This document shows, piece after piece, positions 1 to 11,867 of a stretch of DNA of 64,000 bases. Position 1 is the first letter of the stretch; every line of letters begins with the position of its first letter. The notes beneath the pieces were generated by a model. That model was given only the letters and a program-made list of their open reading frames with translations. It had not been told where the DNA came from and did no database searches. This stretch comes from Ridgeia piscesae (Eukaryota; Annelida; Polychaeta; Sabellida; Siboglinidae): positions 62,098-126,097 of the forward strand of contig JAODUO010001656.1 of assembly GCA_025642075.2 (NCBI GenBank), written 5' to 3'. A program made the translations under genes and the position numbers.

Positions 1-551
1 ATAGCTAGTTTGTATTAATTATATTAGGTGCGCAACACTAAACGTTGCATTTCGTTTCCCTTTTAGAGTACAGTAAATCAGTTATCTTCAAACGTCCAGC
101 GTTTCAGCAAGTTGTGGGTTCTGGCAGCAACATACTTATGGATCTACCAATAACACACTTATGATTCTAGCAGCAACAAACTTATGGTTCTAACAGCAAT
201 ACACTTATCGTTCTAGCAGCAAAACACTTATTCTAGCAACTGCAAACATCACTTAATTGATTTCGGTCAATAGCTCAAGTAACACAACTATCTTAATTAA
301 TTGCATTCAACGTGTACAATGTGTTGGCGTTTATAACGTAAGACACCTACATCGCCGTCACTGGTTTTCTAATGACTGTTAAACAGCGTTAGTCGGTCTA
401 TCTTCTTCGCTAGGCCTATTGCCGTTGTTGGGATGCAGTTTTGTATACACAAGTAACACGTATAAACACCATCTATGGACTGTCAGAAAAGGAAACATTG
501 GCGCAATAAACTAGCACATGAAGTCATTGCCCGGTGAAACATTAGCGCAGT
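1..551. other. Non-coding flank with a degenerate tandem repeat
   Basis: No open frame of note. Positions about 118-238 hold four to five degenerate copies of a unit of roughly 25-30 bases built on ACTTATGRTTCTAGCAGCAA. In the minus-strand sense this is the 3' flank of the exon at 552-1208, but I see no AATAAA near that stop. Confidence 0.5.
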
Positions 552-1208
552 TCAGTGTCCTGTGAAGACGTCCAGGTAGATACAGAGGCCAGCCGATCTC
601 AGATGTGCTATGGTCTGGGGAAGTTCATTGAGATAGCTGCTGCTAGACTTCGCCATCAGTTTAGCGTTCGGCGGGTGAATCTCGGTAGCGAGTGACGAGT
701 GGCGGCTGTGACTGTTGAGCTTATCGATGATGAACCTGCTGCGATGGTCCTTCAACACGGTAAAGAGCGTGAGGCGATCCATATCCTGGTCCGTTCCACC
801 CGACTGAATCCGCTTCACCACGGCCGCCGGACATACGGACTTCAGCCCCCGGGTCAGCTCGGGTGCGGGCTCTGCTCGGTCGAATACCGCCCAGTAACTG
901 ACAGCCGGGTAGACGGGGAGGGTCCTGGAGTCGGGTATGACGCGGCTACGGGCTTTGGTCATCCCGGTGATACACGACGCGAACATCTGAAGCGACGGAG
1001 CCTGCGCCACGAATGCGTCGCACTTGCAGCGCTGCGACACGACGTCACTCCACACTCGAGACAGTCCCTCGTCGTCGTCTACCCGCCACAGCACGCGGAA
1101 CGCCCGCACGTGATCGCCGCGTGCTTGCACGGGGGCAACGACGCGCGCGCTCAGTGTGGCTTTGATTGCCTTTCCCTTGAGAAGTTTCAGCGGGTATTTG
1201 GCCTTGGT
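552..1208 (-). CDS. Open terminal exon without zinc fingers, unknown product
   Basis: The minus-strand frame is open for 218 codons from a splice acceptor (ATTTTCAG at 1209-1216) to a TGA at 552-554. It enters in phase 0 with T-K-A-K-Y-P. The segment is clearly richer in G+C and CpG than its surroundings, which together with the uninterrupted frame argues for coding sequence. The product has a Lys-rich start, an Arg/Asp-rich middle (FRVLWRVDDDEGLSRVW), a CKC motif and a Ser-rich tail. I recognise no domain and see no C2H2 finger, signal peptide or membrane segment. Phase 0 is compatible with the shared donor at 40463, so it could be the most distal alternative terminal exon of the zinc-finger gene. 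It could equally be the last exon of a separate gene. Family unknown. Confidence 0.5.
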   Translation of the reverse strand, partial: TKAKYPLKLLKGKAIKATLSARVVAPVQARGDHVRAFRVLWRVDDDEGLSRVWSDVVSQRCKCDAFVAQAPSLQMFASCITGMTKARSRVIPDSRTLPVYPAVSYWAVFDRAEPAPELTRGLKSVCPAAVVKRIQSGGTDQDMDRLTLFTVLKDHRSRFIIDKLNSHSRHSSLATEIHPPNAKLMAKSSSSYLNELPQTIAHLRSAGLCIYLDVFTGH

Positions 1209-2384
<1,176 letters not shown>

Positions 2385-2579
2385 TCACCACGTGATGCAA
2401 TTGGGCCCATGTTTCTCCTTCGTGTGCCTCAGGAGGTTCGTGCGCTGGTAGTAGGATTTGTCACAGCCGTCGATGCCACACACGTATGGTTTGTCGAGTG
2501 CATGCCGCGATCGATAAGTCTTTATGTTGTAAACGAAGTACGGATCACTTGTGGACGGAGCAGTGTGGCCGTCGCTTCT
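2385..2579 (-). CDS. Zinc-finger terminal exon 9 (one C2H2 finger)
   Basis: Minus-strand exon of 64 codons plus stop, starting in phase 0 after a pyrimidine-rich acceptor (TTGTCTATTCGACAG) at 2580-2581. It carries one finger of the type C-x4-C-x12-H-x4-H (CGIDGC ... HTKEKH), preceded by a short linker and followed by a tail of six residues. The C-x4-C spacing matches the first fingers of the exons at 4524-4883 and 6540-6905, so the three form a subfamily apart from the C-x2-C exons further upstream. The last residues of the finger region lie close to the stop, which fits a terminal exon. A single finger is rarely enough for strong specific DNA binding, so the isoform may bind weakly, bind a protein, or be a relic. 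Confidence 0.65.
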   Translation of the reverse strand, partial: RSDGHTAPSTSDPYFVYNIKTYRSRHALDKPYVCGIDGCDKSYYQRTNLLRHTKEKHGPNCITW

Positions 2580-2929
2580 CTGTCGAATAGACAAGGCAAG
2601 TATCAGCACTCCGGTCACTGTTCTGCACTTCAAGAGACACTACTCTTAGACGTAGCCAGTCTTGAAAATACGCTGTGCAACGACATCGCTAGTGTAATAC
2701 CTCGATGCAATACTTGATAACACAAAAAGTTATCGAAGTAAATGCCGCTACTTGAATGATCGAACAGACGGGAGAGACATCATGACGAGATGGACAGCAG
2801 CACGTGACGGTAGAACAGAGGAGGTGGAGGACAGGCAACCAGAGAGAGGAGAAGAGTTTGATGGACTGACAGAAGGGAGGGGAATAAAAGTGACAAAGAA
2901 TAGAGGGGGAGCGAGGGGAGGGAGGGGCG

Positions 2930-3275
2930 AAAGAGAGACAGAGAGAGAGAGAGGGGGGGAGAGGGGGGATGAGAGAGGGGGAATGAGAGAGAGGAATGGA
3001 GAGAGAGGGGAATGAGAGAGGGGGATGAGAGAGAGGGGGAGGGAATGAGAGAGGGTGAATGAGAGAGAGAGAGAGGGGTGAGAGAGAGAGAGGGGGAATG
3101 AGGGGGGAATGAGAGAGAGAGGGAATGGGAGAGGAGGGGGTGAGAAAGACGGGGGAATGAGAGAGAGGGGGAATGAGAGAGAGGGGGTTGAGAGAGAGGG
3201 GGGAATGAGAGAGGGGGAATGAGAGGGAGAGGGGGGAATGAGAGAGGGGAGAGACGGGGGAATGAGAGAGCGGCA
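2930..3275. repeat. Purine-rich GA/GGGGAATGAGAGA satellite
   Basis: About 350 bases with nearly all purines on the plus strand, a mix of GAGAGA runs and a GGGGGAATGAGAGAGA motif. Overlapping frames read as Ser/Pro/Leu-rich or Arg/Glu/Gly-rich low-complexity peptides and are not genes. Confidence 0.95.
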
Positions 3276-4444
3276 ATCTGCAACTTTCGCACACAGGGAG
3301 TGATGTATGAACACCCCCTCGCCATGTACACAGTGTACACATCAAGCCTGAACATATTCCCATGACAGCAACATCTTTGTAAAATACGATTGCGTATCTC
3401 CACAGTACACTTTATATGGCAAATGACCGTCGATTAATCTTCCTTGCCGCAGCATAGGTCTCTGTGTTCCGCAACGTCACAGAAATTCACTGTGAACACC
3501 TCTGGAACCCACAGATAGAGTAGGTTATCCGATAAATAAGCAGAACTTAGTTAAGAGGTGAATTAAAATGATAGTCTTGTGTCTCAATGCATCGAGCAAT
3601 AATTATTACGTTATAACTTCTAGTTGGGACGATGATTCCACCTTCACATACCTGTGACCAGGGGTTTTGATCACTGACAGCACATGTTGGCAATTTCCCG
3701 TGGCTAAATAGTTGAAATCGCCACTCTGTTTTGTAGTCGAACCAAAGACGTATTACCATTAAGACCTGTCACTAGCTAGCCTCTACTATGAAATAGTATT
3801 GCCCCACTTCAGGGTAGCGCCCCAGTGGTTGGATGGCAAGACATAATTAGTTTACAAAACTTGAGCATAAAACAACTTTCAAGACAATCTATGCAAAATA
3901 ATCTTATGAACTAATAGTAACGTGTAAGCACTGCGCATCTCAAGCGTAAAACTTCTTCGGATTTATTTATTACAGCATGTTTTATTAAGCTAACGGTAAC
4001 GCGAGTTTAGTTCTGACATCATACACATTTCAACAAACGATATACGGTCTTTTATTGGGAAACGAAAGAAAGGGACATCTGGTGTGTCTCTATAATTATT
4101 CCCAACTATCTGCCGCTGCATAAAACGTTAAGTTTAAAAGAAAATTGAAGTTTTGCTCCGACATCCGCCATTTTGAATAGATCGTCTCCCTCCGTCTGCA
4201 ATCCAATCGCTTGATGCCGCGCTCGTTTGCCGAGATAGAAAAGCAGCGAGTGAAATGTCTTCGAATTCAGTATCGTACGATGGGTATATTGTCCATAGAA
4301 CAGGGCAGACGGTCAGTGATTATTGTGAGACTTCTGCTAATCTAACTGAACCGTTTGAAGAAGGGTTTGCTTTGCACATGGTCGATATTTCTCGAACAGT
4401 ACCTGCCATTACCGTCTCCAAACCTAGCGATTATCGTTACTATT
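3276..4444. other. Non-coding stretch
   Basis: No supported gene. A 63-codon plus-strand frame at 4255-4446 starts with a good ATG context but shows no domain, no donor and no homologous copy, and it ends exactly where the duplicated block begins. I treat it as chance. Confidence 0.4.
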
Positions 4445-5315
4445 AGAACGTCCTCCGTGGTTATCTAATGTGTTTTTATAATATGCATGTTTACACTTCA
4501 TACACTGCCTCTGAAACAACCAGCTAGATTTGTTTTGGCATCGTCCGGTGAAAACTGTACGCCGCCCCTCGAGCTCTGGCATAATTCACGGCATCTGAAC
4601 CGTGAGTGTCTACGTGGCGCAGCAGGGCGGGCTTGGAGAAATAGCTCCTCGTGCATCCGGGATAGTGGCACGAGAACGGTTTGTTGGCCAGCTTCGAGGA
4701 GCGGCGAGTGTAGACAGGCCTACGACGTGGCGAGCCGTGCTTCAGGCGCTGATGACGCACGAGGGTGTTGCGGACGTGGAAGATGTGCACACACCCGGGG
4801 TAGTTACAGGGATACTGCGATGCCGACCCCGCACCAGCCCTGACCTGAACACCGCTCGCGTCCACTGGCGGAACCGACGCCATCTGCAGACACAATAAAG
4901 ACACGTGATCGGTGACGTCATCTATCACTTCCCAACGAGGTGACACCGTGAAAACGTTGTCTGGGAACCGTGACCGATGAAGAACGACAGAGAGTCACAG
5001 CTAGTAACATACCTGCCTGGCTGTTGAAAAGAAACGCATTTTCTTTACCGTGTTAACAAAACCTCGCGACCCTTCGGATCGAATTGGGTACGTGACCGGG
5101 TGTGTCTTTTAAATGAATTTACGGAAACCCATGTGGAATAATTATAATGGAGCGAAAACTGTCGTGCACTGGGAGCTGTGATGGAATGTAGCTGCATTCT
5201 ACCGTTACTGGTCGGTGGCAAATAACCCTACTTTACCCTGGCAGTTGTTTTGGAGACTGGGCAAAGACAAAGCATACAGGTAGAGACCAGTTCGCCTGCG
5301 GCCGGCTGAGGCCAG
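4445..5315. repeat. Segmental duplication, copy A (partner 6461-7333)
   Basis: The block starting AGAACGTCCTCCGTGG and ending GGCTGAGGCCAG recurs 2 kb away in direct orientation with high identity by eye. It contains a whole zinc-finger exon, its acceptor and about 430 bases of upstream intron. Confidence 0.92.
4524..4883 (-). CDS. Zinc-finger terminal exon 8 (two C2H2 fingers)
   Basis: Minus-strand exon of 119 codons plus stop. It begins in phase 0 directly after the acceptor TTTATTGTGTCTGCAG, and its first codon happens to be ATG, so a start here is not needed. Fingers lie at about residues 26-47 (CNYPGC, C-x4-C-x12-H-x4-H) and 72-92 (CHYPGC, C-x4-C-x12-H-x3-H), joined by an Arg/Ser/Pro-rich linker of about 25 residues instead of the usual TGEKP. 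The tail ends MPKQI. It is the near twin of the exon at 6540-6905, from which it differs by scattered substitutions and a short deletion in the N-terminal linker. Likely role: DNA-binding end of one isoform of the shared transcription factor. Confidence 0.85.
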   Translation of the reverse strand: MASVPPVDASGVQVRAGAGSASQYPCNYPGCVHIFHVRNTLVRHQRLKHGSPRRRPVYTRRSSKLANKPFSCHYPGCTRSYFSKPALLRHVDTHGSDAVNYARARGAAYSFHRTMPKQI

Positions 5316-6460
5316 TGATGGAATAGGCAGGGGCGCGGTCAATCATTTCATTATGTACGACACTTGTTATATACACCAGGAAGTAGTGCAACACTGGCCC
5401 CAGCGAGGATTTCACAGATGTCCTCTTTAATCGGATGAAAGTTCCACACCATGCCACAAGTTCACGCAGAAAATACCCACAATGATAAAAGGATGTAACA
5501 TCTCGAAAAAGAAGTTTTATTTTTAGGTAGCATACTTATCATTGATTGGAATCTGTCGAGAACGCCAAAAAGTGCGATGTTCATACTATTTACCTTTTGT
5601 CGATTGAACTTAATAACATGTGTAAAATAGTAATTACATTACTTCTTCATACAGAGTAAACACTACGATAATATCAGTCAAGTTTCAACGTGCACACCAC
5701 AATCTCTATCAACGTTAGCCTCTATCCATTGCAGAGCAAAACAAAACATAGTATCATAAACTACAATAACTATGAGATAAAACATTTCTAATTGTTTTAG
5801 TCTGAACTGAATCTGCTTATCATGAAGCTGACGTTGTTATATTTTCACTAGAAGTGGTTAAGATTGTCTACTCAACACTTCACTTGTACAGCTGTTTATA
5901 TTGTTTATTATCAAGTGTAATCCAATGTTGCTCCTGTAAAGGGTCTAAGTTTTTACACATAGGTGTACGATTAGTATCTGCAATATTTTCTAAACCAAAC
6001 CGAATGACGATGCGAACGGTTTTTAAATAGGGGAGCATGAGGCACAAAAGTATCCGACTATATAACAGCTGGTTAGATCGATCTATCTCTTTCCACGAGA
6101 TGCATCTGTTGCCCAGTGTTCACAAAACACAATTCACTCTGCCTCGGCCTCCCCTAATCAGTCCTGGGTTCCTCTCTACGCCACGACACCGATATAGAGT
6201 CCTTGAAACTGACGCCAGATTTAGACATTACAGGCGTGCTTTGATTCTGGTTCCGTGAGGTGGCAGCACGTTTAGCCTCTCACCTGGATAACATTACAAA
6301 AACCGGCAAGAAGTCACCAGACTATCTTCTCGGCAAAGGCACACAGCCAGGCGAGAGTCGGTTAAGCGCAACTAATTACAGGCGGGTTTGCATCTATAGC
6401 TAAACTTGATGATTTATATTTTAGAATATTGCATCATCTCGTGCGTTCTCGGCAAACTTA
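5316..6460. other. Non-coding spacer between the duplicated exons
   Basis: No gene seen. Positions about 6255-6350 hold a half-copy of the palindromic element found intact at 61227-61382: TCCGTGAGGTGGCAGCAC followed by the GATAGTCTGG-type interior. Confidence 0.5.
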
Positions 6461-7333
6461 AGAACGTCCTCCGTGGTTATCTAATGTGTTTATCTAATAT
6501 GCATTTTTACACTTCATACGCTGCCTCTAAAGCAACCAGCTAGATTTGTTTTGGCATCGCCTGGTAACAACTGAACACACTGTCTCGAGCTCTGGCACAA
6601 TTCACGGCATCTGGACCATGAGTCGCTACGTGGCGCAGCAGGGCGGGATTTGAGAAATAGCTCCTCGTGCATCCGGGATAGTGGCACGAGAACGGTTTGT
6701 TGGCCAGCTTCCAGGAGCGGCGAGGGTAGACAGGCCTGTGACGTGGCGAGCCGTGCTTCAGGCGCTGATGACGCACGAGGGTGTTGCGGAGGTGGAAGCT
6801 GTGCACACACCCGGGGTAGTTACACGGGTACAGCGGTGCCGACCCCGACCCCGCACCAGCCCTGACCTGAACGCCGCTCGCGTCCACTGGCGGAACCGAC
6901 GCCATCTGCAGACACAATAAAGACACGTGATCGGTGACGTCATCTATCACTTCCCAACGAGGTTACACTGTGAAAGCGTTGTCTGGGAACCGTGACCGAT
7001 GAAGACCGATAGAGAGTCACAGCTGGTAACGTACCTGTGAAAAGAAACCCATTTTCTGTACCGTGTTAACAAAAACCTCGCGAAACTTCGGATCGAATTG
7101 GGTACGTGACCGGATGTGTGTCTTTTAAATGAATTTACGGAAACCCAGGTGAAATAATTGTAATGGAGAGAGAACTGTCGTGCACTAGGAGCTGTGATGG
7201 AATGTAGCTGCATTCTACCGTTACTGGTCGGTGGCAATTAACCCTACTTTACCCTGGTAGTTGTTTTGGAGACTGCGCAAAGACAAAGCATACAGGTAGA
7301 GAGAACAGTTCGCCTTCTGTCGGCTGAGGCCAG
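6461..7333. repeat. Segmental duplication, copy B (partner 4445-5315)
   Basis: Direct repeat of copy A including exon, acceptor and upstream intron. Differences are single-base changes and a few short indels, for example six bases in the exon linker and 12-14 bases near 5015/7035. Confidence 0.92.
6540..6905 (-). CDS. Zinc-finger terminal exon 7 (two C2H2 fingers)
   Basis: Minus-strand exon of 121 codons plus stop, phase-0 entry after the acceptor GTGTCTGCAG. Two fingers of the C-x4-C type (CNYPGC and CHYPGC) occur in the same arrangement as in exon 8. Changes relative to the twin fall in the finger helices (HSFHLRNTL here, HIFHVRNTL there; FSNPALLRHVATH here, FSKPALLRHVDTH there) and in the C-terminal tail. 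Both copies keep open frames, all zinc ligands and the acceptor, so both look functional. The duplication is the youngest in the array. Confidence 0.85.
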   Translation of the reverse strand: MASVPPVDASGVQVRAGAGSGSAPLYPCNYPGCVHSFHLRNTLVRHQRLKHGSPRHRPVYPRRSWKLANKPFSCHYPGCTRSYFSNPALLRHVATHGPDAVNCARARDSVFSCYQAMPKQI

Positions 7334-8994
7334 ATTTGGGCCCTGACGGTTTCCAACTGGCCCGCGACTCAAACGTTAAGGACTTAAAATCGTTAAGAAC
7401 AACAGAAAATGGTAAAAGGTAAGTTCTTATATAGCGCAGTATCAAATGCTCAGGATTGCCCAGAGCGCTGTACACTTAACTCCCTGGTAGACCTGTTCAG
7501 CCGAACTCCATGTCGATTTTTGCGGTCGTCTTCTACCCTGTAACAGAGTTGGTTGACGGAGCCATTGTCGCGAGTGTGTGAGTGTTTGTCATTTTCTCCA
7601 GGGAAGTGGCTGGTACCTCAAGTTGAGGTTACCGAGAGTTATGCTGCGTCGAAATGGTTGTCACATTTCGGCAGTATTTGATTGAGCGATATCACAATTC
7701 GCAACGACAAACCATAGCGTGTGCACCTTCTATAATGTACATCATTTGAAGGTCGTTTCGCAACCTGTGATTTCTCTGTTCTCTCCAGTCAGTAGTAAGT
7801 ATTTTGTTGTAGACTATTACTATCACGACGTCGTGGAGCGTTATTTTGTAACATGTTTACGTTTAAATAGGGTGATGGTATATTTGTTCTTTATTGTGTG
7901 ATCCAGGGTTACACGACACAAACTATTTACGAACGAGCATCTACGGAAAAAAGGTATTTTAACTGAACGCTTTAGTCCGCGGAGAGGTTACTGGACAAAA
8001 TTTGACCCACGCCTGAGATGGAACTCCGGCGTAAAGGTCATAGGTCGTCTAGTGAGAGATAACCATTTACCATATTTAATCACTCACCCTAAAATGTTGT
8101 TACTGGCCACACAATCAGAAGTAATGTTTAACTAAGAAAACAGTTCAAGCACACAAACAATGATGTACCAGCGGTTGGAAATGAACCTACTTGTGAAGCG
8201 GAATTGTTGGCTAATTTGGCCAGTGCATTAGCCACATTACCCGGGCCAGAGACGTTTAAATAATTATAATAAACTTTTATTTTCTTACTATCTTAACATA
8301 TATTGTGTTGTCATCAGTACAACAGGAAGTATGTAATTACTGAGCTCAATATCATTAAATTGCGTAATTTTTCCTATCTTTTAACATCGGCACACATTTC
8401 ATTACTTTTGGGCACATTTCTCGCTCGTGTTTGTTGGTCGTCCTGCCCTGTCTTATACTCGATCTCAGTGACGATTGGGTCTGGGTCAATTGTTTGGACA
8501 GGGATTGTCATAACCCGGACTGGTGGGATAAAACCATCGTTGTAGGTGATGACGCCATCGACATAATGTATTCTAATATATGAAAAAATGCTTAAGACAA
8601 AATAAAACTATCTATTAATAAATTATTAACATTTTATTTCATTACCGGAAATGCCCATACGTTCGCTACATTCGCAACAGTTTACGGCACCAACGTGGTG
8701 TTTGCAGCATGCGTGGCATTAAGATAACTGAACGAATCCACCAAAAATGCCACGTTTCCCGCAAATAATATGCATCTCCACAGAAACAGCACCCAACGTC
8801 ACATACGGCGATGCCTACCGACTATCAGTACCAGTTGTCCCGGATTGAGCGGGCGCATGAAAGCAAACTGGTATCGTGTATAAACCGGGTTGGTCTGTCT
8901 ACATCAAAGACTACTACGTGACGGGGAAAGGATGTTGACTTCCAACAAGACACTTCAAACTGAGCTGCGCCTTGCATTTGAAAGCCACCACACT
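7334..8994. other. Non-coding stretch with a SINE tail
   Basis: 7415-7510 matches the 3' tail of the SINE family described at 10669-10993 (AAGTTCTTATATAGCGCAGT ... CCTGGTAGACCTGTTCA), minus orientation, without its tRNA-like head. The rest shows no gene. 8633-8638 is a TTTATT (AATAAA on the minus strand) about 360 bases past the stop of the exon at 8995. Confidence 0.5.
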
Positions 8995-9384
8995 TCAGTG
9001 AAATCGTAAACGATGCACCTTCAAACTGCATTTGAACGTAAATCGTGCCTGGCATATGGGGCACACGTGCTTCTTGACGCCGCTGTGAGTAGCGAGATGA
9101 TCGAAATAGTTTGACCGCACGCTGAAGCCCTTCCCACACGTTCCGCACCGGAATCTCATCAGTTGCTCGTGTACACGTTGTGCGTGTACTTGCATTCCCC
9201 ACCTAGTAACGTACATGCGCTGACACTGCGGACACGCGTAGCGCATAGGCGATTGCTTCGTTCCGACACGATGCTCCGCCTGAAGCATTTCGCAACTGTT
9301 GGGTTTTGCCTCAGCAACAAGAGGAAGACTTTTGTCAACTTTAGTAGTACAGTTGCCGTGTCCAGTTGGACCGTCACAGCATAC
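8995..9384 (-). CDS. Zinc-finger terminal exon 6 (three C2H2 fingers)
   Basis: Minus-strand exon of 129 codons plus stop, phase-0 entry (V-C-C-D-G-P) after TTTGCCAG at 9385-9392. Fingers at about residues 51-72, 80-100 and 108-129, all C-x2-C-x12-H-x3/4-H. The middle finger reads CGTCGKGF...NYFDHLATH and is followed by the linker SGVKKHV. The stop codon comes immediately after the last zinc ligand. The N-terminal linker contains PLVAEAKPNSCE, shared almost unchanged with the exon at 11868-12305 and in shorter form (VAEANR, VAETNR) with 28993-29508 and 14078-14539. Likely DNA-binding end of one isoform. Confidence 0.87.
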   Translation of the reverse strand, partial: VCCDGPTGHGNCTTKVDKSLPLVAEAKPNSCEMLQAEHRVGTKQSPMRYACPQCQRMYVTRWGMQVHAQRVHEQLMRFRCGTCGKGFSVRSNYFDHLATHSGVKKHVCPICQARFTFKCSLKVHRLRFH

Positions 9385-9520
9385 CTGGCAAAGACACAAA
9401 GGTCACAGTCAGTTGGGTTGACCCGGTTAATCGATGTCTCGTACGCAGCCTACGTTACTAGTTTTTACAACGTAGCAACACAAACTAAAACAGTCCGCCA
9501 CACGGCCCTCTGGATGAACA

Positions 9521-9527
<7 letters not shown>

Positions 9528-9586
<59 letters not shown>
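9528..9586. repeat. (AT)n microsatellite
   Basis: Pure AT repeat that abuts the small hAT-type element and may be its target site. Confidence 0.95.
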
Positions 9587-9589
<3 letters not shown>

Positions 9590-9793
9590 TGCTGGTTCGA
9601 TATTCGATATATCGCGATACTTGCGAAAGTTCGATACCGATATTTAGTGGTATCGCGATACTTCGATATTTTATAATTATATTCTACTGGGAACTGTGTT
9701 CTATGTGAAAATTAGACTTAATTACAACGTAAGTATCGAACAAAATTCAGGTATCGATCGGTATCGAAAAAAAGTGGTATCGAACCAGCACTA
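9587..9793. mobile_element. 207-bp non-autonomous hAT-type MITE
   Basis: Terminal inverted repeats TAGTGCTGGTTCGATA ... TATCGAACCAGCACTA bound a 207-bp segment with no coding capacity. Ends and subterminal GATATATCG/GGTATCG motifs match the 2-kb element at 32291-34340. The 8 bases on the left (ATATATAT) and right (ATATGTGT) are similar but cannot prove a target duplication because they lie in simple repeats. Confidence 0.85.
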
Positions 9794-9954
<161 letters not shown>

Positions 9955-10175
9955 ATTAAATAATTTAATCACTGTTACATGCTAAACTGCATATTTAATT
10001 ATAAATCCTATTATCAATGAAAAACTTCAAGTTCCAAAATGCATCATAATTTACCATTATGAAAGTAGTATTTACTGTGCTATGATATGCCATATCCAAA
10101 ACCACACAGGTGCCCCTAACTCGGTAGAACACGTTAACGTCCACAACAGTCAACGTCATTTTACTGTTAAAGTAA

Positions 10176-10510
10176 AGTAATGGCAAGTTCTTATACAGAG
10201 CAATATCCAGTCTTCAGGATTAAACAAGGCGCTTTACAGTGTATCCTCTCTGGCAGACCTGTTCAATCGAACATCATCTCGACTAGGAAGCATCCAGCCA
10301 CGCTGCGATTAATGCGCGAAGACTATTCGTACACAACTATCCACTATTGTTTATGGCCATGTATTCAATAACCCACCCAGATGAATAACCTGCAGCAATG
10401 CAGAGTGAACGAAATTGCCCAGGGTTTCATCCCGAGGCTCAGGATTCGAAACCGGGAATCTCTTAGTTTTTAGTCGAAAAGTATGAAGCCACTGCGCCAG
10501 TGATTTTTGT
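10176..10510 (-). mobile_element. tRNA-derived SINE, copy 1
   Basis: Read on the minus strand it starts with a tRNA-like head: an A-box-like CACTGGCGCAGTGGC and a B-box-like CCGGTTTCGAATCC. It ends with the family tail (ATTGAACAGGTCTGCCAG ... CTGTATAAGAACTTGCC). Four further copies or fragments are present at 7415, 10669, 21160 and 27560, which supports a real dispersed family. Confidence 0.8.
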
Positions 10511-10668
10511 AAGCATATATGTGTATGTATCCCAATGTTAAGTTGGTTAGAAATCAAACGTAATCTGGGAAATTCTTTAAAATATACAAATAGTTTAACA
10601 GCATCAAGAGAACAATGTCGAAAAATATATGACTTCAATACTGTTATTAACCGTACTAAATTCGTATA

Positions 10669-10993
10669 AAAAGGTGAGTTCTTATATAGCACTGTATCCG
10701 GTCTTCAGGACTGCTCAAAGGGCTTTTACACTTTACTTCCCTGGTAGACCTGTTCAATCAAACACCATCTCAACTTCTCAATAGCCGTATGCTACAAGTA
10801 ATGCGCGAAGGCTGCTCATGCACATGTCCACCTCTATATATAGCCAGGTACTCATATATACAGCTCAGTGAAATAGAGCAATGTATAGTGAAGAAACTTG
10901 CACGAGGTTTTAACACCGCCGCACAGGATTTGAACCCGGGTTCTCTTAGTCGAGAGTCCGAAGCTCTACCCCTGAACCATTGCGCTCTACAGC
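10669..10993 (-). mobile_element. tRNA-derived SINE, copy 2
   Basis: Minus-strand head TAGAGCGCAATGGTTCAGGG (A box region) and GAACCCGGGTTCAAATCC (B box), then the shared 3' tail through AGTGCTATATAAGAACTCACC. It lies just beside copy 1. The 110 bases to the left of it (10545-10668) recur to its right (11035-11140), so flank and SINE were tandemly duplicated or captured together. Confidence 0.85.
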
Positions 10994-11034
10994 GAACATA
11001 TAAGTTAATAACAAAATCTAAATTCGTATAAACG

Positions 11035-11867
11035 TAGTCTTTAAAATTCTTTAAAGTGTACAACTCGTTTAACAGAATAAAGAGAACATTGTCAAAACAG
11101 TTGACTTCAATACTGTTAATAATCGTACTAAATTCGCATATGCGAATAACAAAATCTAAGTAAGTATCGTTTTAGGTGTTCGTTAAATCATGCTGACCTG
11201 CGCACGTTTCACGCAGACTCCTGTAAATCGGTACAACTGACCTATTCGGAGAGCGCCAACATTCACGGAATGTACGGCAAACTACGACTGGTTCTGTTGT
11301 ACTTGTACTGGCGATTTGTGTATCATTTATTCCTTCCGCCAGTGGTATACCAAACTCACTTTGCATCGCAATTGTTCTCGTTACTGTTTGGCTAAACTGA
11401 ATAATTGTAACCGATTTCCGTCACAGTGGTAATTCTGACAAAACAGCATAAGTGGAGACTGTACGTGATAAACAAGCACAATGGCTACACCGCTGTCCAG
11501 GAACAGTTACACAGTGGTTTTAACACAACCAAAAGAATGCGTTTATCTTACTATGGAATGTTTGGAGAACAACGATATAAATAAAAGAATGAGTTTATCT
11601 CACCACGGAATGCGTTGAGAACAACGCTATTTCAGTTTCCCGAAAGCTTGTTGAAGTGTTCAATCATTGCCATACTTTCTTCACAGAATCAGCGCATCGG
11701 TTAGTTGTCGCTATCAGCTGCGGCAATATACACAATCCCATCACTAATCATTGTCACGAACCTTATTTATTTGTAATGAAAGCATGGATTCAGAAACGCC
11801 ACGATTCTGTTCTTGTACCAAATCCAGAACACCACACGCACAGTACGGCTACCTACCAACCTGCTTA
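11035..11867. other. Non-coding stretch, 3' flank of exon 5
   Basis: Contains the second copy of the SINE-flanking sequence. A minus-strand AATAAA (TTTATT at 11766-11771) lies about 100 bases beyond the stop at 11868 and is a good candidate poly(A) signal for that exon. Confidence 0.55.

Noticed and set aside
2689..3403. Ser/Pro/Leu-rich frames of about 190-220 codons on the minus strand
   Set aside because: All frames over this purine tract are open because it lacks T on one strand; the peptide is low complexity and follows the repeat.
4255..4446. Small plus-strand gene of 63 codons
   Set aside because: Good start context but no domain, no homologous copy and no transcript signals; it may be chance.
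9163..9708. Plus-strand frame of 181 codons
   Set aside because: Antisense to exon 6 and then runs into an AT repeat and a MITE.
10900..10993. tRNA gene on the minus strand
   Set aside because: A and B boxes are present but the cloverleaf is not complete and the sequence is followed by the common SINE tail in several copies.
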